The position numbers and the translations under genes are program-made. Source: Desulfomicrobium baculatum DSM 4028 (GTDB lineage: Bacteria; Desulfobacterota; Desulfovibrionia; Desulfovibrionales; Desulfomicrobiaceae). Taken from it: 64,000 nt of DNA. The notes beneath the pieces are model-generated. The model was not told the origin of the DNA and did not search any database. It worked only from the letters and a program-made list of their open reading frames with translations. How positions within the stretch are numbered: the stretch's first letter is position 1; the number at the start of each line of letters is the position of its first letter. This document shows, piece by piece, positions 7,438 to 16,750 of the stretch. The stretch lies in NCBI RefSeq assembly GCF_000023225.1, contig NC_013173.1, positions 3,474,501-3,538,500 of the forward strand, in the 5' to 3' direction.

Positions 7438-10278
7438 ATGCCCATATTGCGTTTTGTTCTTTTCTTCCTGTTCCTCGCCCTGCAGGCCCAGGCCGCGCAA
7501 GTGCGGATCTCGGACACGGACTACCGCGCCTATCGGGCCTTGACTCTTGAAACCGGCCTGGAAGTGCTGCTGGTGCATGACCAGCGCGCCTCCAAGGCCG
7601 CCGCGGCCCTGGCTCTGCCCGTGGGCAGCCTCGACAACCCGGACTCCCAGCCCGGCCTGGCCCATTATCTGGAGCACATGCTCTTCCTGGGTTCCACGTC
7701 CTATCCCGGCCCCGAAGAGTACCAATCCTTCATCACCAGAAACGGCGGACAGACCAACGCGGCCACGGGGTACACCTCCACTACCTACATGATCGAGGTC
7801 GATCCTCCGGCTTTCCCCGAGGCGCTGCGGCGCATGGCCGACACCCTGGCCCGGCCGCTGCTCGACCCGGTCTACGCGGACAAGGAGCGAAACGCCGTCA
7901 ATGCGGAGATGGAGTCCAAAAAGCACAGCGACGGACGCCGCCTAGCCATGCTGATGCTCTCGACCCTGAACCCGGATCATCCGGCCACCCGCTTCACTGG
8001 CGGCAACCTGGAGACCCTGTCCGACAAGCCCGGCAGCCGCCTGCACGACGAACTGGTCCGCTTCCACCAGACATGGTACTCGGCGAACCTGATGAAAGGC
8101 GTGCTCTACGGCCCCCAGAGCCTTGACGAGTTGGAAGCCCTGGCCCGGAGCGAACTTGCCGTCATCCCCGACCGCCAGGCCAAAATAGAGGTTCCCGTCG
8201 CGCCGCCGGCCACGGACGCCGAAAAAGGCGTGATCGTCGGCGTGCGCCCCGTGCGCGAGACACGGAGCATGAGCATCGAATTCGTCCTGCCCCAGGCCCT
8301 GGACGACTCCCGCACCAAGCCCCTGCAGGTCGTATCCGCCGTGCTCGGCACGGAGACCGGGCACTCCCTGGTCGAAATGCTGCGAGACAAGGGGCTGGCG
8401 CTGGGTCTTTCGGCCGGAGGAGACACCACTTCCTTGCGCAACGGCGTGACCCTGTCCCTCTTCGTGCAACTCACCGAAGAAGGCGACAGGAAACGCGACG
8501 AGGTGCTGGCCACGATATTCGCCTACTTCGATCTGCTGCGCGCCCAGGGTCTGGGAGAGACGTATTTCGAGCAGCTGCGGCGCATGCTGGACATGGAATT
8601 CCGCTTCGCCCCCCTGGCCAGCGGCTTCGACTATGTCGCCTCCGCCGCGACGCAGATGCTGCGGCATCCCGTGGAAGACGTGAATTACGGCCCCTACCGC
8701 CTGGACTCCTTTGACCGCGAGGCCGTAAACAGCGTGATCGAAGCGCTCAGGCCCGAAAACGCGCGCATCTTCCAGGTCGGCCCGGATCAGCCTGTGGACA
8801 GGGAGGCCTTCTTCTACCAGACCCCGTACAGCGCAAGGCCCATCGAAGACGGCGACATCACCCGTTGGGGCAAGCTTTCCGCAGGGATGGAATTGCGCCT
8901 GCCGGACCTGAACCCCTTCCTGCCGGATGATTTTTCGCTGGTCGCAGCCAAGGGAAACGCAGAGCCTCGCAAACTCACGGACAAACCCGGTCTCTCCCTT
9001 TGGCACGCCGGATCGGCTTTTAGGCAGGAGCCCAAGGCCATCCTCATGACCCGGCTGCAATCCGCCCATTTCGCCGCCACCCGCGAGCAAACGGCCCTGC
9101 AGGGCGTGCTGCTCGAACTGTGGGATCAGCAGCAGGCGGGCCTGCGCTATCAGGCCATGGAGGCGGGGCTTGGATTGTCCGTGTCCGGCGATGAAGGCAT
9201 CGTCATCCGAATTGACGGATTCAGTCAGCATCAGGCTGACCTCCTGCCCCGCGTGCTCGACTTTCTCGAGCAGGACGTCACGCCGGAAGATTTCATGCAG
9301 GCCAAGGCGGAACAGCTGCGCAGCCTGGCCAACATGGAAAAGCAGGGCCTGTTTGGTCAGGCCATGGGCGCCATGCGCAACCTGCTCAAAGTCCCGTCAT
9401 GGGACCACCGGGCCATCGAAGAGACCACCAGGGGGCTGACCCTGCAGGACCTTGGCGAATACCTGCGCACAGTGCGGCGGGATCTGCGCTTCACGGTCTT
9501 CGGGTTCGGCAATATTACTCCGGACGACCTGCGCAAGCTGGAGGGGGACCTTCGGCCGTTCATCGGACCTGAAGCAGGAGCGCCGCCGATTGCGACACGC
9601 ATCGCACCCAGACAGGGCGTCGTGGCCGATTACCGCAAAGCGAGCGTGCTGGAAGACAGCGCCCTGGTCGAAATGTTCCTGGCCCCTGAGACCGGCTCAG
9701 GTTCCAAGGCGCGCATGCTCCTGCTGGAAGGACTTCTGTCCAACCGCTTCTTCAGCCGTCTGCGCACCGAAGAGCAATTGGGCTACGTGGCGACCAGCTT
9801 TCCGGTCATGTTCGCCCACGCCGCCGGGATCGGATTCGGCGTGCAGAGCCCGGTGCAGGGAACGGCAGGCCTGGCCGACCGCTTCGAGTCCTTCTACTAC
9901 ACGGCCCTCTCGCAGCTGCGCGGCGTGACCGGGGAAGAATTCGAATCCGTGCGCCAGGGCGTGCTGGCCTCACTGACCAAAAGCCCGGATACCCTGGAAG
10001 AGGAATTCGGCTGGCTGGAAACGGACCTGCGCCTGGGCAACCAGGCCTTCGACGGCCGCGACAAGCTGGTCGATTCTTTGAGGAAAGCCACCCTGCCCGA
10101 GATCGTGCGCGCCTACGAGACCATGGTCATGGGCCCCGGCGGCACGCGGGCGCTCATCCAGATCCAAGGCTCGCGCTTCGACGATTTCGGCTGGGCCCGC
10201 AAAAGCGGGGCGGAACACGTCGCGGAGCCTACGGATTTTCACAGGCTGATGGGCGTCCAACGCTATCAGGGACTGTGA
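7438..10278 (+). CDS. Exported M16 (pitrilysin/insulinase) zinc metallopeptidase
   Basis: 946 residues, the length of a full four-domain pitrilysin-type enzyme. Residues 1-19 are a signal peptide ending AQA, so the protein should be periplasmic. The inverted zinc motif HYLEHMLF (HxxEH) sits near residue 76, and the downstream zinc glutamate lies in ERNAVNAEMESKK. The C-terminal half keeps the inactive clam-shell domain with the RTEEQLGYVATS block. These proteases degrade small peptides of about 10-70 residues. AAGGAGG precedes the ATG. The gene is 58 bases ahead of a radical SAM/SPASM-like gene, an arrangement worth noting because PQQ synthesis pairs the same two families. Confidence 0.96.
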   Translation: MPILRFVLFFLFLALQAQAAQVRISDTDYRAYRALTLETGLEVLLVHDQRASKAAAALALPVGSLDNPDSQPGLAHYLEHMLFLGSTSYPGPEEYQSFITRNGGQTNAATGYTSTTYMIEVDPPAFPEALRRMADTLARPLLDPVYADKERNAVNAEMESKKHSDGRRLAMLMLSTLNPDHPATRFTGGNLETLSDKPGSRLHDELVRFHQTWYSANLMKGVLYGPQSLDELEALARSELAVIPDRQAKIEVPVAPPATDAEKGVIVGVRPVRETRSMSIEFVLPQALDDSRTKPLQVVSAVLGTETGHSLVEMLRDKGLALGLSAGGDTTSLRNGVTLSLFVQLTEEGDRKRDEVLATIFAYFDLLRAQGLGETYFEQLRRMLDMEFRFAPLASGFDYVASAATQMLRHPVEDVNYGPYRLDSFDREAVNSVIEALRPENARIFQVGPDQPVDREAFFYQTPYSARPIEDGDITRWGKLSAGMELRLPDLNPFLPDDFSLVAAKGNAEPRKLTDKPGLSLWHAGSAFRQEPKAILMTRLQSAHFAATREQTALQGVLLELWDQQQAGLRYQAMEAGLGLSVSGDEGIVIRIDGFSQHQADLLPRVLDFLEQDVTPEDFMQAKAEQLRSLANMEKQGLFGQAMGAMRNLLKVPSWDHRAIEETTRGLTLQDLGEYLRTVRRDLRFTVFGFGNITPDDLRKLEGDLRPFIGPEAGAPPIATRIAPRQGVVADYRKASVLEDSALVEMFLAPETGSGSKARMLLLEGLLSNRFFSRLRTEEQLGYVATSFPVMFAHAAGIGFGVQSPVQGTAGLADRFESFYYTALSQLRGVTGEEFESVRQGVLASLTKSPDTLEEEFGWLETDLRLGNQAFDGRDKLVDSLRKATLPEIVRAYETMVMGPGGTRALIQIQGSRFDDFGWARKSGAEHVAEPTDFHRLMGVQRYQGL

Positions 10279-10336
10279 GGAAAAGCCCCCAGAATGGCGT
10301 CCGCTCCTGACCCGCGTGGGCGCCTCGGAGAAAGAC

Positions 10337-11392
10337 ATGACCCGGACGTCTTCCGCATTTGGCGACCTTTGCCCGCCCGTATCGCTCTGGCAGGATCTGC
10401 GGGAGCAGTTCAGCCTTCGCAGACGCCTGCTGGATGTGGTCCAAATCGAGGTGACGTCGGTTTGTCCCGGCAGATGCGCGTACTGTCCGCACGTGATCAT
10501 GGCGGAGCACTGGAAGTCACGGCACATGGATACGACCGCCTACGCCAGGCTTTGGCCGCTGCTGCGCGAATCCGTGCGCGCCCATTTGCAGGGGTGGGGA
10601 GAGCCGTTTTCGCACCCGCGCTTTCTGGACATGGTCGCCCTGGCGAGAAAAGCGGGCTGTTTCGTGTCCACAACTACGTGCGGCCTGCATATGACAGAGG
10701 ATTTTGCCAAGTCCCTGGTCGAGAGCGGGCTGGACATCATCGCCTTCTCCCTGGCCGGCACGACGGCGGCGAGCAACGACGTCCTGCGCCGGGGCGTGGA
10801 TTTCAGCCGGGTAATGGACTCCATCCGCCTGCTGAACGAAGTGCGTACGGCCAGGTCCGGCGTGCATCTCGAAATTCACATCGCATACCTCGCTCTTGCC
10901 AGCCGCATAAGTGAAGTGCGCCGTCTGCCGGAACTGATGCGCGAGCTTGGCGTGCATGCGGCGGTCGTCAGCACTCTCGACCCGAACCTAGCCCCGGGCT
11001 GGGCGCATGAAGCCTATGCCCCGGACGAACAGGACAAGATCGCCGTTGCCCGCGCCGAACTGGACGCGGCCGCCGCGGAGGCCGCGCGCCTGGGACTCGA
11101 TTTCGATTATTCCCTGCCGGAGCCGACCCCGCGCCGGGGCTGTCTGGAAAACGCCGACCGAACCGTTTTCGTGGACGCTCAAGGATGCATGTCCACATGC
11201 GTCTATCTGAACCCGCCAACCACCTTGCATGAACCCAACCGACGCATTTTCGGATCATGTCTGGAGCAGGATCCCGTCTCGATCTGGAAATCCGACGCAT
11301 TTTCCGCGTTTCGGGCCGGACTTCTGTCAGGTGAGCCCGATGCCGCCTGCCTGCGCTGTCCGAAACGCCACGCCCGCAGCAATCGGGAATGA
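10337..11392 (+). CDS. Radical SAM protein with SPASM-like C-terminus
   Basis: 351 residues. The [4Fe-4S] motif CPGRCAYC (CxxxCxxC) sits near residue 43 and is followed by LQGWGEPFSHPRFLDMV, the GGE-like SAM-binding strand. The C-terminal 90 residues contain further cysteines in the patterns GCLENADR, GCMSTCVY, GSCLEQDPV and CLRCPKR, resembling a SPASM auxiliary cluster domain. The start at 10337 has GGAG six bases upstream; a GTG 21 bases earlier is less likely. Substrate unknown: SPASM proteins often modify peptides or mature enzymes. No short precursor-peptide gene was seen in the gaps on either side. Confidence 0.88.
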   Translation: MTRTSSAFGDLCPPVSLWQDLREQFSLRRRLLDVVQIEVTSVCPGRCAYCPHVIMAEHWKSRHMDTTAYARLWPLLRESVRAHLQGWGEPFSHPRFLDMVALARKAGCFVSTTTCGLHMTEDFAKSLVESGLDIIAFSLAGTTAASNDVLRRGVDFSRVMDSIRLLNEVRTARSGVHLEIHIAYLALASRISEVRRLPELMRELGVHAAVVSTLDPNLAPGWAHEAYAPDEQDKIAVARAELDAAAAEAARLGLDFDYSLPEPTPRRGCLENADRTVFVDAQGCMSTCVYLNPPTTLHEPNRRIFGSCLEQDPVSIWKSDAFSAFRAGLLSGEPDAACLRCPKRHARSNRE

Positions 11393-11414
11393 CCGGCCAC
11401 CCTCCCCGCCCCTA

Positions 11415-11440
11415 ATAAAAAAAGCGGGCCGAAGCCCGCT
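11415..11440 (-). terminator. Intrinsic terminator of iorAB
   Basis: On the minus strand AGCGGGC-TTCG-GCCCGCT is followed by seven T. The 7-bp stem with a TTCG tetraloop lies 56 bases past the stop of the oxidoreductase gene. It also separates this gene from the convergent radical SAM gene. Confidence 0.9.
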
Positions 11441-11495
11441 GGATCATCCTTGAAAATGGCGAAGCAGAGGGCAGCCCCTGCCCGCCGAAAGGCCG

Positions 11496-13994
11496 CTATT
11501 TCCCGCCCAGCTTACGCCCGGCCAGGAAGGCCGCATAGTTGGCCTGCCAGATGGCCGGCTTGGGGCTGACGTTCTTGAGGGCCCTTAGCCAGTACTCGTT
11601 GGGGAAGGAATCGAAGGGAGCCAAGGTGCTTAAGACGCCGATCATGACCACGTTGGCGCTGCGGCCCGTGGGGTCACCAAGGCCCAGGGCCGTGCCGAGC
11701 ACGTCGACGTCGATGACCTTGTACCCGCTCAAGGCCTCGCGCACGGCCTCCACCGTCGGATAGTTCTCGGCCTTGAAGAGCGGAGGCATGATGGCCGTGT
11801 TGGCCAGGATGACCGTACCGCCGGGCCTCAGCATGTCCAGGAAGCCGGGACGGAACACTTCGCTGCGTTCCATGCAGACCAGGCACTGGGTGGTGCCGGG
11901 CATGAGCACGGGGGAATGGACCGCGCCGCAGGCAAAGGTGCTGATGACCGGACCGCCCATCTGGGCCATGCCGTGGGTCTCGCCCTTGACGATGTTCTGT
12001 TTGTCGTAGCCCAGGAGGTAAGCCAGCTGGGTCAGGACGCGGCCGAAGAAGAGGTTGCCCTGACCGCCCACGCCACGGATGGCCACGGACAAAAAGGGCG
12101 GCAGGCCGCCTGTATCCGGCAGGTCGATACTTTCGGGCGGCACGGGCAGATCCGGACAGGTGGTCAGGCCGCAGGCGCTCTGGTCTTTGGCCGGGGCGAT
12201 GGCGCCCTTGGGGCACATCTGGGCGCAGGCCGGGTTCTGGCTCACGCAGCCGGTGCAGATATTGTTGAAGAAAGGCAACCCTTCGGCGTCGGCCTCGATG
12301 CCGGAACAGATCTGGCACATGCCGCAGCGGATGCACAGCTCCGGATCCACGGCCATTTTCACGCCGTAGGATTCCTTGGGCATCTTGCGGATGCACACGC
12401 CCGTGACCACCAGCGTCGTGAAGGTGCCGGTCTCGGCGGCGGTCAGGGCTTCTTTCAGGGCCTTTTCCAATGCTTTCTTGTCGTAGCCGCTGACCTCGAC
12501 CACATTCGCCCCATGGGCCTTCAGGCTCGCGTTCAGGTCGAAGACGTTGGGGTCCCCGGCCAGGTTGGCGGGCGAGGTGGGCGAGGGCTGGCCACCGGTC
12601 ATGGCGGTCCAGTTGTTGTTCAGGACGACCTTGACGCCGGGGATGTTCCTGAAAATCGTATTGCGGGTCGCATCCATGCCGCTGTGACACTCGGTGCCGT
12701 CACCAAGCACGGCCAGGCATTTGCTTGCGGCCTCGGGCCGGGACAGGACATAGCCCAGCCGCTTGGCTTCACTCGCGCCCATGGCCAGAGCGGTGTCCAT
12801 GGCATTCAGGAAATGCAGCAACGTATTGCAGCCGATGTCGCCGAATACGGCTTCAAGTTTGCCCTTCTTGCGCATCTTGCCGACGATCTGACCGAAAAGG
12901 CGATACGGACATCCCGCACAGATCATGGGCGGCCGCGGCAGACTGGCCACCGCCGACTTCCCGGCCGCCTCGGCCAGGCCCAGGCGGGTGGAAATAAGCG
13001 CCGGAGTCCATTCCGTAACGGTCTCGTCCGCCCCTTTGCCCTGGACGGCGATTCCTTCGGCCTGGATAGCCTCCTGAATGAAACGATAGCCGTCTTCGAT
13101 GACGTAGACGGGACCGTCGATGCTCTCGCAAAAGCGGCGGATGAGATCCATGGGCAGCGGGTAGGTGAAGCCCAGGGACAGGACATCGATATTCTTGCCC
13201 GTGGCGGCCCGGACTTCCTCCACAAAGAGGTCGTTCACGCCATGGGTGATGATGCCGATCTTGCCGTCACCCCTGGTCAGGACATTGAGCGGGCTCTCCT
13301 CGGCCATTTTGCGCAGGGCCGGGATACGGGTCGTGCGGACCTGGTCGTGGAACATCCGCGCCCGCACGGGCAGGGTAATGAAATCACTCATCTTCTCCGG
13401 CAGCGGGGCCTTTTCGCGCGTGGCCGTTTCCATCAGGCGCACCAGCCCTTCGCTGTGACAGAGCACCCCGCTGGCGATGACGGCCACGGGAGTGTTGAAC
13501 TGCCGCCCAAGGTCGGCGGCGATACGGGCCGCCTCGTGCATTTCCTGGTGATTGCGCGGCTCGAAGACCGGAATGCAGCAGCTTTTCAGCATGTAGCGCG
13601 GATCGACCAGATGCTGGGTGGAGCTTGGCGTATAATCACTGGCGATATAGTAGACGAGACTGCCGCGCTCGCCGGTGTAGAAAGCGGCGGAAGTGATCAC
13701 GTCGGCGGCCTGGAACAGGCCCGGAATCTTCATGGTCACGACGCAGTCGCTGCCGGCCAGGGTGTGGCCAAAACCAACGCCCGCTGCCACGGCCTCGTTC
13801 ACGGACCAGCCCACGGTAATCATGTCCTGGACCTGGGACAGGCCCTTGTCGATGACCTCGGTGCTGGGCGTACCGGGATAGCCGTCCGCGGCATGGATCC
13901 CGGCCCGTACGCACCCCACCGCAAAGGCCATATTACCCTGGATGACCACACCCTTGCCCGCGTCGCCGACGCACATCGCCTTCACTGCACTCAT
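11496..13994 (-). CDS. iorA: Indolepyruvate:ferredoxin oxidoreductase, fused alpha (IorA) and beta (IorB) subunits
   Basis: 832 residues combining two usually separate subunits. Residues 1-about 380 are the pyrimidine-binding and transketolase-like parts of IorA (GYPGTPSTEV, GWSVNEAVAAGVGFG). The TPP site follows (GDGTECHSGMDATRNTIF ... NNNWTAMTGGQ). About 560-625 is a dicluster ferredoxin region (CIRCGMCQIC ... CTGCVSQNPACAQMCPKGA). From about 650 the IorB-type domain begins (VAIRGVGGQGNLFFGRVL, GETHGMAQMGGPV). The enzyme oxidatively decarboxylates aryl-2-oxo acids from aromatic amino acids, with ferredoxin as acceptor. GGAGG lies five bases before the ATG at 13994. It is a single-gene unit with its own terminator. 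Confidence 0.94.
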   Translation of the reverse strand: MSAVKAMCVGDAGKGVVIQGNMAFAVGCVRAGIHAADGYPGTPSTEVIDKGLSQVQDMITVGWSVNEAVAAGVGFGHTLAGSDCVVTMKIPGLFQAADVITSAAFYTGERGSLVYYIASDYTPSSTQHLVDPRYMLKSCCIPVFEPRNHQEMHEAARIAADLGRQFNTPVAVIASGVLCHSEGLVRLMETATREKAPLPEKMSDFITLPVRARMFHDQVRTTRIPALRKMAEESPLNVLTRGDGKIGIITHGVNDLFVEEVRAATGKNIDVLSLGFTYPLPMDLIRRFCESIDGPVYVIEDGYRFIQEAIQAEGIAVQGKGADETVTEWTPALISTRLGLAEAAGKSAVASLPRPPMICAGCPYRLFGQIVGKMRKKGKLEAVFGDIGCNTLLHFLNAMDTALAMGASEAKRLGYVLSRPEAASKCLAVLGDGTECHSGMDATRNTIFRNIPGVKVVLNNNWTAMTGGQPSPTSPANLAGDPNVFDLNASLKAHGANVVEVSGYDKKALEKALKEALTAAETGTFTTLVVTGVCIRKMPKESYGVKMAVDPELCIRCGMCQICSGIEADAEGLPFFNNICTGCVSQNPACAQMCPKGAIAPAKDQSACGLTTCPDLPVPPESIDLPDTGGLPPFLSVAIRGVGGQGNLFFGRVLTQLAYLLGYDKQNIVKGETHGMAQMGGPVISTFACGAVHSPVLMPGTTQCLVCMERSEVFRPGFLDMLRPGGTVILANTAIMPPLFKAENYPTVEAVREALSGYKVIDVDVLGTALGLGDPTGRSANVVMIGVLSTLAPFDSFPNEYWLRALKNVSPKPAIWQANYAAFLAGRKLGGK

Positions 13995-14299
13995 GAATCC
14001 TCCCGAAAAAATATGTCTTAAAGAAGCACCCGCTAAAGGGCGTAACGGCAAACATCTCGGCGCGCGGTCTGGCCATGAAGACCTTAAGCGTGTTCGCGCC
14101 TTGTCGTCTGGCGGTACGCGAAGCCCCGCCCTTTCTCAAGTCCCAAGCCAAACAAAGCCCGCACGCCCGGCACTGGCAAAGGCCATATTCAGGCCAGATA
14201 TTGATGCAAGTCTTGGAAAAAAAAGCCTCTCGACATTTTCGACGACTGTCCGATCATAAGCTTGCATCTTGAACCATAATCTGTTTGAAGAAACTCCAT
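13995..14299. other. 305-bp spacer between divergent iorAB and a hypothetical gene
   Basis: No gene supported. The right end is moderately AT-rich and contains CATAAG (14255-14260) and CATAAT (14275-14280) as weak -10 candidates for the plus-strand gene. No repeat, hairpin with T-run or RNA gene recognised. Confidence 0.5.
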
Positions 14300-14881
14300 A
14301 TGGGAACCACGTACGCCAACATCACGCTTAAAGGTCCAAAGGCGCAGGATATCCTGCAGGAGCTCGGCAATCAGGGACGCTCCGCCTTTGTTTCTCCAAC
14401 CGAGGACGATCTGACCACTGTCTATGAAATGGACAGCGACGAGGGGGACTCCACAGTCCTCACCGATCTGGCCGAGGACCTCTCCGGCTACTTTGGATGT
14501 CCGGCTCTGGCCGTCCAGACCCTGGACGAGGAACTCCTCAGCTACTGGCTCTACCTGGACGGGGAGCTGCTCGACACATACAAATCGCCGTCGCAGTCCC
14601 TGGACCCCGAAGGCAAGGGCAACTCCAAAAGCCAGGGCGGCAAGCCCGAACTGCTGGCCCAGCTCTTTAACACCGACGCCACCCGCGAAGAAATCGTCGA
14701 CATCCTGCACTGTCCGGATCAGGATTGCAGTTTTTCCCTGGCTGTGGATCGCCACCTGAGCCTGGTGGAACTTCTGGGCCTGCCCATGTGTTCCGTCGGC
14801 TTCGGATTCTGCGATCTGGACTCCGGCGAATATCCCGAAGATCTGGACGAAGAAGACCTGCTGCGGGTCGACGAGGAATAG
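14300..14881 (+). CDS. Hypothetical acidic cytoplasmic protein
   Basis: 193 residues, not recognised. The start is taken at the ATG at 14300 (MGTTYANITLKG); a TTG five codons earlier is possible and no strong ribosome site decides. No signal peptide or membrane helix. Visible features: an N-terminal beta-rich region, a middle stretch rich in Asp/Glu (EDDLTTVYEMDSDEGD), a polar linker (SLDPEGKGNSKSQGGK), two cysteine pairs (HCPDQDC and MCSVGFGFC), and a strongly acidic tail (EDLDEEDLLRVDEE). Codon use matches the neighbours. It is convergent with purK and divergent from iorAB, so context gives no function. Confidence 0.8.
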   Translation: MGTTYANITLKGPKAQDILQELGNQGRSAFVSPTEDDLTTVYEMDSDEGDSTVLTDLAEDLSGYFGCPALAVQTLDEELLSYWLYLDGELLDTYKSPSQSLDPEGKGNSKSQGGKPELLAQLFNTDATREEIVDILHCPDQDCSFSLAVDRHLSLVELLGLPMCSVGFGFCDLDSGEYPEDLDEEDLLRVDEE

Positions 14882-14973
14882 CCCGCCTGCGACGGGCGGC
14901 CTGCAAGCATTCCCGCGTCAGCCTGTCCAGCCAGGATAATCGCCTTTTCAGCCCGAAATTCCCGCGACAACCT

Positions 14974-16050
14974 TTACAACAATGACAGCAGGGTTCTGCA
15001 CCCCTCCTTGAAGGAAGCCCCGCTTCTGCTCCACAGCGTGGCGTGCCCGACTTTACGGCCGGGCCGCTCCGCCTTGCCGTAAAGATGGACATGCAGGCCG
15101 CGCAGGCCCAAGAGCGCGACCAGATCAGGCTGTCTCCCTATGAAATTGACCACGGCCGAATGCCCGGTAACGGAGGTCTTGCCCAGGGGCAGCCCCGTGA
15201 TGGCCCGCAGATGGTTCTCGAACTGGCTCGTCATGGCTCCCTCGATGGTCCAGTGACCGGAGTTGTGCACCCGCGGAGCAATCTCGTTTGCCAGCAGCGT
15301 GGAACCGACCTGAAACAACTCCAGGGCCAATACTCCCACATAATCCAGATGCCGGAGCAGTTTTCCGGCCAGCTCCTCCGCCGCCTTCTGCTCCGGATCC
15401 TGCGGGCTGCTCTTGGAAAACCGCAACACCCCTTCATGGTGGACGTTTTCGCTCAGCGGATAATAAAGGATCTCCCCGGCCTGGCTTCGAACCCCGAGAA
15501 CAGAAATTTCGCGGTCGAACGCGACCAAACTCTCCAGTACCAGGGAAAAACCGCCGAGCATCACCCACGCCCTGCCGACATCGTCGCGGCTGCGCAATAT
15601 GAACTGCCCCTTTCCATCATAGCCGAGAGTGCGGGTCTTCAACACGGCGGGCAGGCCGATTTCCCCGATCGCCGCGTTCAGTTCCGGCAATGAGTCCACC
15701 GCCCTGAAGGCAGGGGCGGGAATGCCCAGTTCCTGGAAAACGCTCTTCTCGCGCAGCCTGTCGCCAGCGCAGGCCAACGCCTGCGCACCGGGGTGAACGG
15801 GCGTGATCTGCGAGAGAAATTCGATACATTCAGCAGGGACGTTTTCGAACTCGTAGGTAACGAGGTCCACCCGCTGTGCGAAACGGGAGAGCATGATGCG
15901 GTCGGAGTATTCCCCCCGCATGTGTTTTCCCAGAGGGGCGGCGCAGGGGTCGGGCGCGGGGTCGTAAAAAACGAAATCAAAACCCAGGGGCAACCCCGCC
16001 ATGGCGAGCATGCGCGCAAGCTGACCACCTCCGAGCACGCCGATGATCAT
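14974..16050 (-). CDS. purK: N5-carboxyaminoimidazole ribonucleotide synthase
   Basis: 358 residues of the ATP-grasp superfamily. PurK uses ATP and bicarbonate to carboxylate AIR to N5-CAIR in purine synthesis. Landmarks: the N-terminal [24 protein letters not shown], the ATP-grasp lysine segment [18 protein letters not shown], and the metal-binding [17 protein letters not shown] near residue 260, all as in the family. The ATG overlaps the purE stop by four bases (ATGA), so it is translated with PurE, its pathway partner. The final residues ([16 protein letters not shown]) are shorter than in some homologues but no motif is lost. Confidence 0.97.
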   Translation of the reverse strand: MIIGVLGGGQLARMLAMAGLPLGFDFVFYDPAPDPCAAPLGKHMRGEYSDRIMLSRFAQRVDLVTYEFENVPAECIEFLSQITPVHPGAQALACAGDRLREKSVFQELGIPAPAFRAVDSLPELNAAIGEIGLPAVLKTRTLGYDGKGQFILRSRDDVGRAWVMLGGFSLVLESLVAFDREISVLGVRSQAGEILYYPLSENVHHEGVLRFSKSSPQDPEQKAAEELAGKLLRHLDYVGVLALELFQVGSTLLANEIAPRVHNSGHWTIEGAMTSQFENHLRAITGLPLGKTSVTGHSAVVNFIGRQPDLVALLGLRGLHVHLYGKAERPGRKVGHATLWSRSGASFKEGCRTLLSLL

Positions 16051-16541
16051 TGCGGCTCTCCCGGCAGGGGATTGTCCAGCACGTTCTGCGTCTGCTTGCG
16101 CCGGTACTCCGCCAGCGCCTCCCGGATTTCGGGATGCTGTGCGCTGAGGATGGCTGCTGACAGCAGCGCGGCATTGACGGCTCCGGCTCTTCCGATGGCC
16201 ATGGTTCCCACCGGCACCCCTGCCGGCATCTGGGCGATGGAAAGCAGGGAGTCCATGCCGCTTAAGGCCTTGGACCGGACAGGCACCCCAATGACCGGGA
16301 GCAATGTCATCGCCGCAGCCATGCCCGGCAGGTGGGCCGCTCCTCCGGCTCCGGCAACGATGACCCGCAGGCCGCGGGCCTCGGCTCCGGCAGCGTATTC
16401 AAAAAGCAGGTCCGGAGTCCTGTGCGCCGAAACCACCCGCGTCTCATGAGGGACCATCAGGATTTCCAGCGCCCGGGAACAGTGCTGCATCGTCTCCCAG
16501 TCCGAGGAAGACCCCATGATAACTCCGACTAAAGGCACCAT
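16047..16541 (-). CDS. purE: N5-carboxyaminoimidazole ribonucleotide mutase
   Basis: 164 residues, typical of class I PurE, which converts N5-CAIR to CAIR. The nucleotide-binding [13 protein letters not shown] is at the N-terminus, and [13 protein letters not shown] carries the catalytic histidine. [13 protein letters not shown] and PVIGVPV complete the octamer-forming core. Of three nearby in-frame ATGs the one at 16541 is preferred because GGAG lies six bases ahead of it and the family starts close to the first strand. First gene of the purE-purK pair; its leader of about 145 bases contains competing hairpins. Confidence 0.96.
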   Translation of the reverse strand: MVPLVGVIMGSSSDWETMQHCSRALEILMVPHETRVVSAHRTPDLLFEYAAGAEARGLRVIVAGAGGAAHLPGMAAAMTLLPVIGVPVRSKALSGMDSLLSIAQMPAGVPVGTMAIGRAGAVNAALLSAAILSAQHPEIREALAEYRRKQTQNVLDNPLPGEPQ

Positions 16542-16750
16542 ATTGTTCTCCATCATATTTGCGAAGGCCGTACCGAACAAAGCCGAAGCCACGGAGCATG
16601 GCTTTGCCGAAATGCATCGGGAACACTGCAAATCCGTGCTCTCCCGGCCATCGGATCATTTGCCCCCACCTACTTGTCTATTTTCAACAGCAAGTATATT
16701 CGTATTTAATGGATTAATTGTTCGTGAAAAACTGACGAAAGGCGAGAGGC
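16542..16750. promoter_or_regulatory. purE leader and divergent promoter region
   Basis: No gene. On the minus strand TATACT at 16693-16698 is a good -10 hexamer (weak -35), which would give purE a leader of roughly 145 bases. Within it two hairpins compete for the same bases: CAAAGCC/GGCTTTG (16578-16584 with 16600-16606) and AAGCCA/TGGCTT (16586-16591 with 16599-16604). On the plus strand GAGAGGC serves as ribosome site for the regulator gene at 16751. Confidence 0.4.

Noticed and set aside
11916..14021. Very long open frame (about 700 codons) on the plus strand opposite the indolepyruvate oxidoreductase gene
   Set aside because: It is antisense to a gene with clear motifs; high-GC codon use leaves the opposite strand open. 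Its translation is low-complexity and matches no family.
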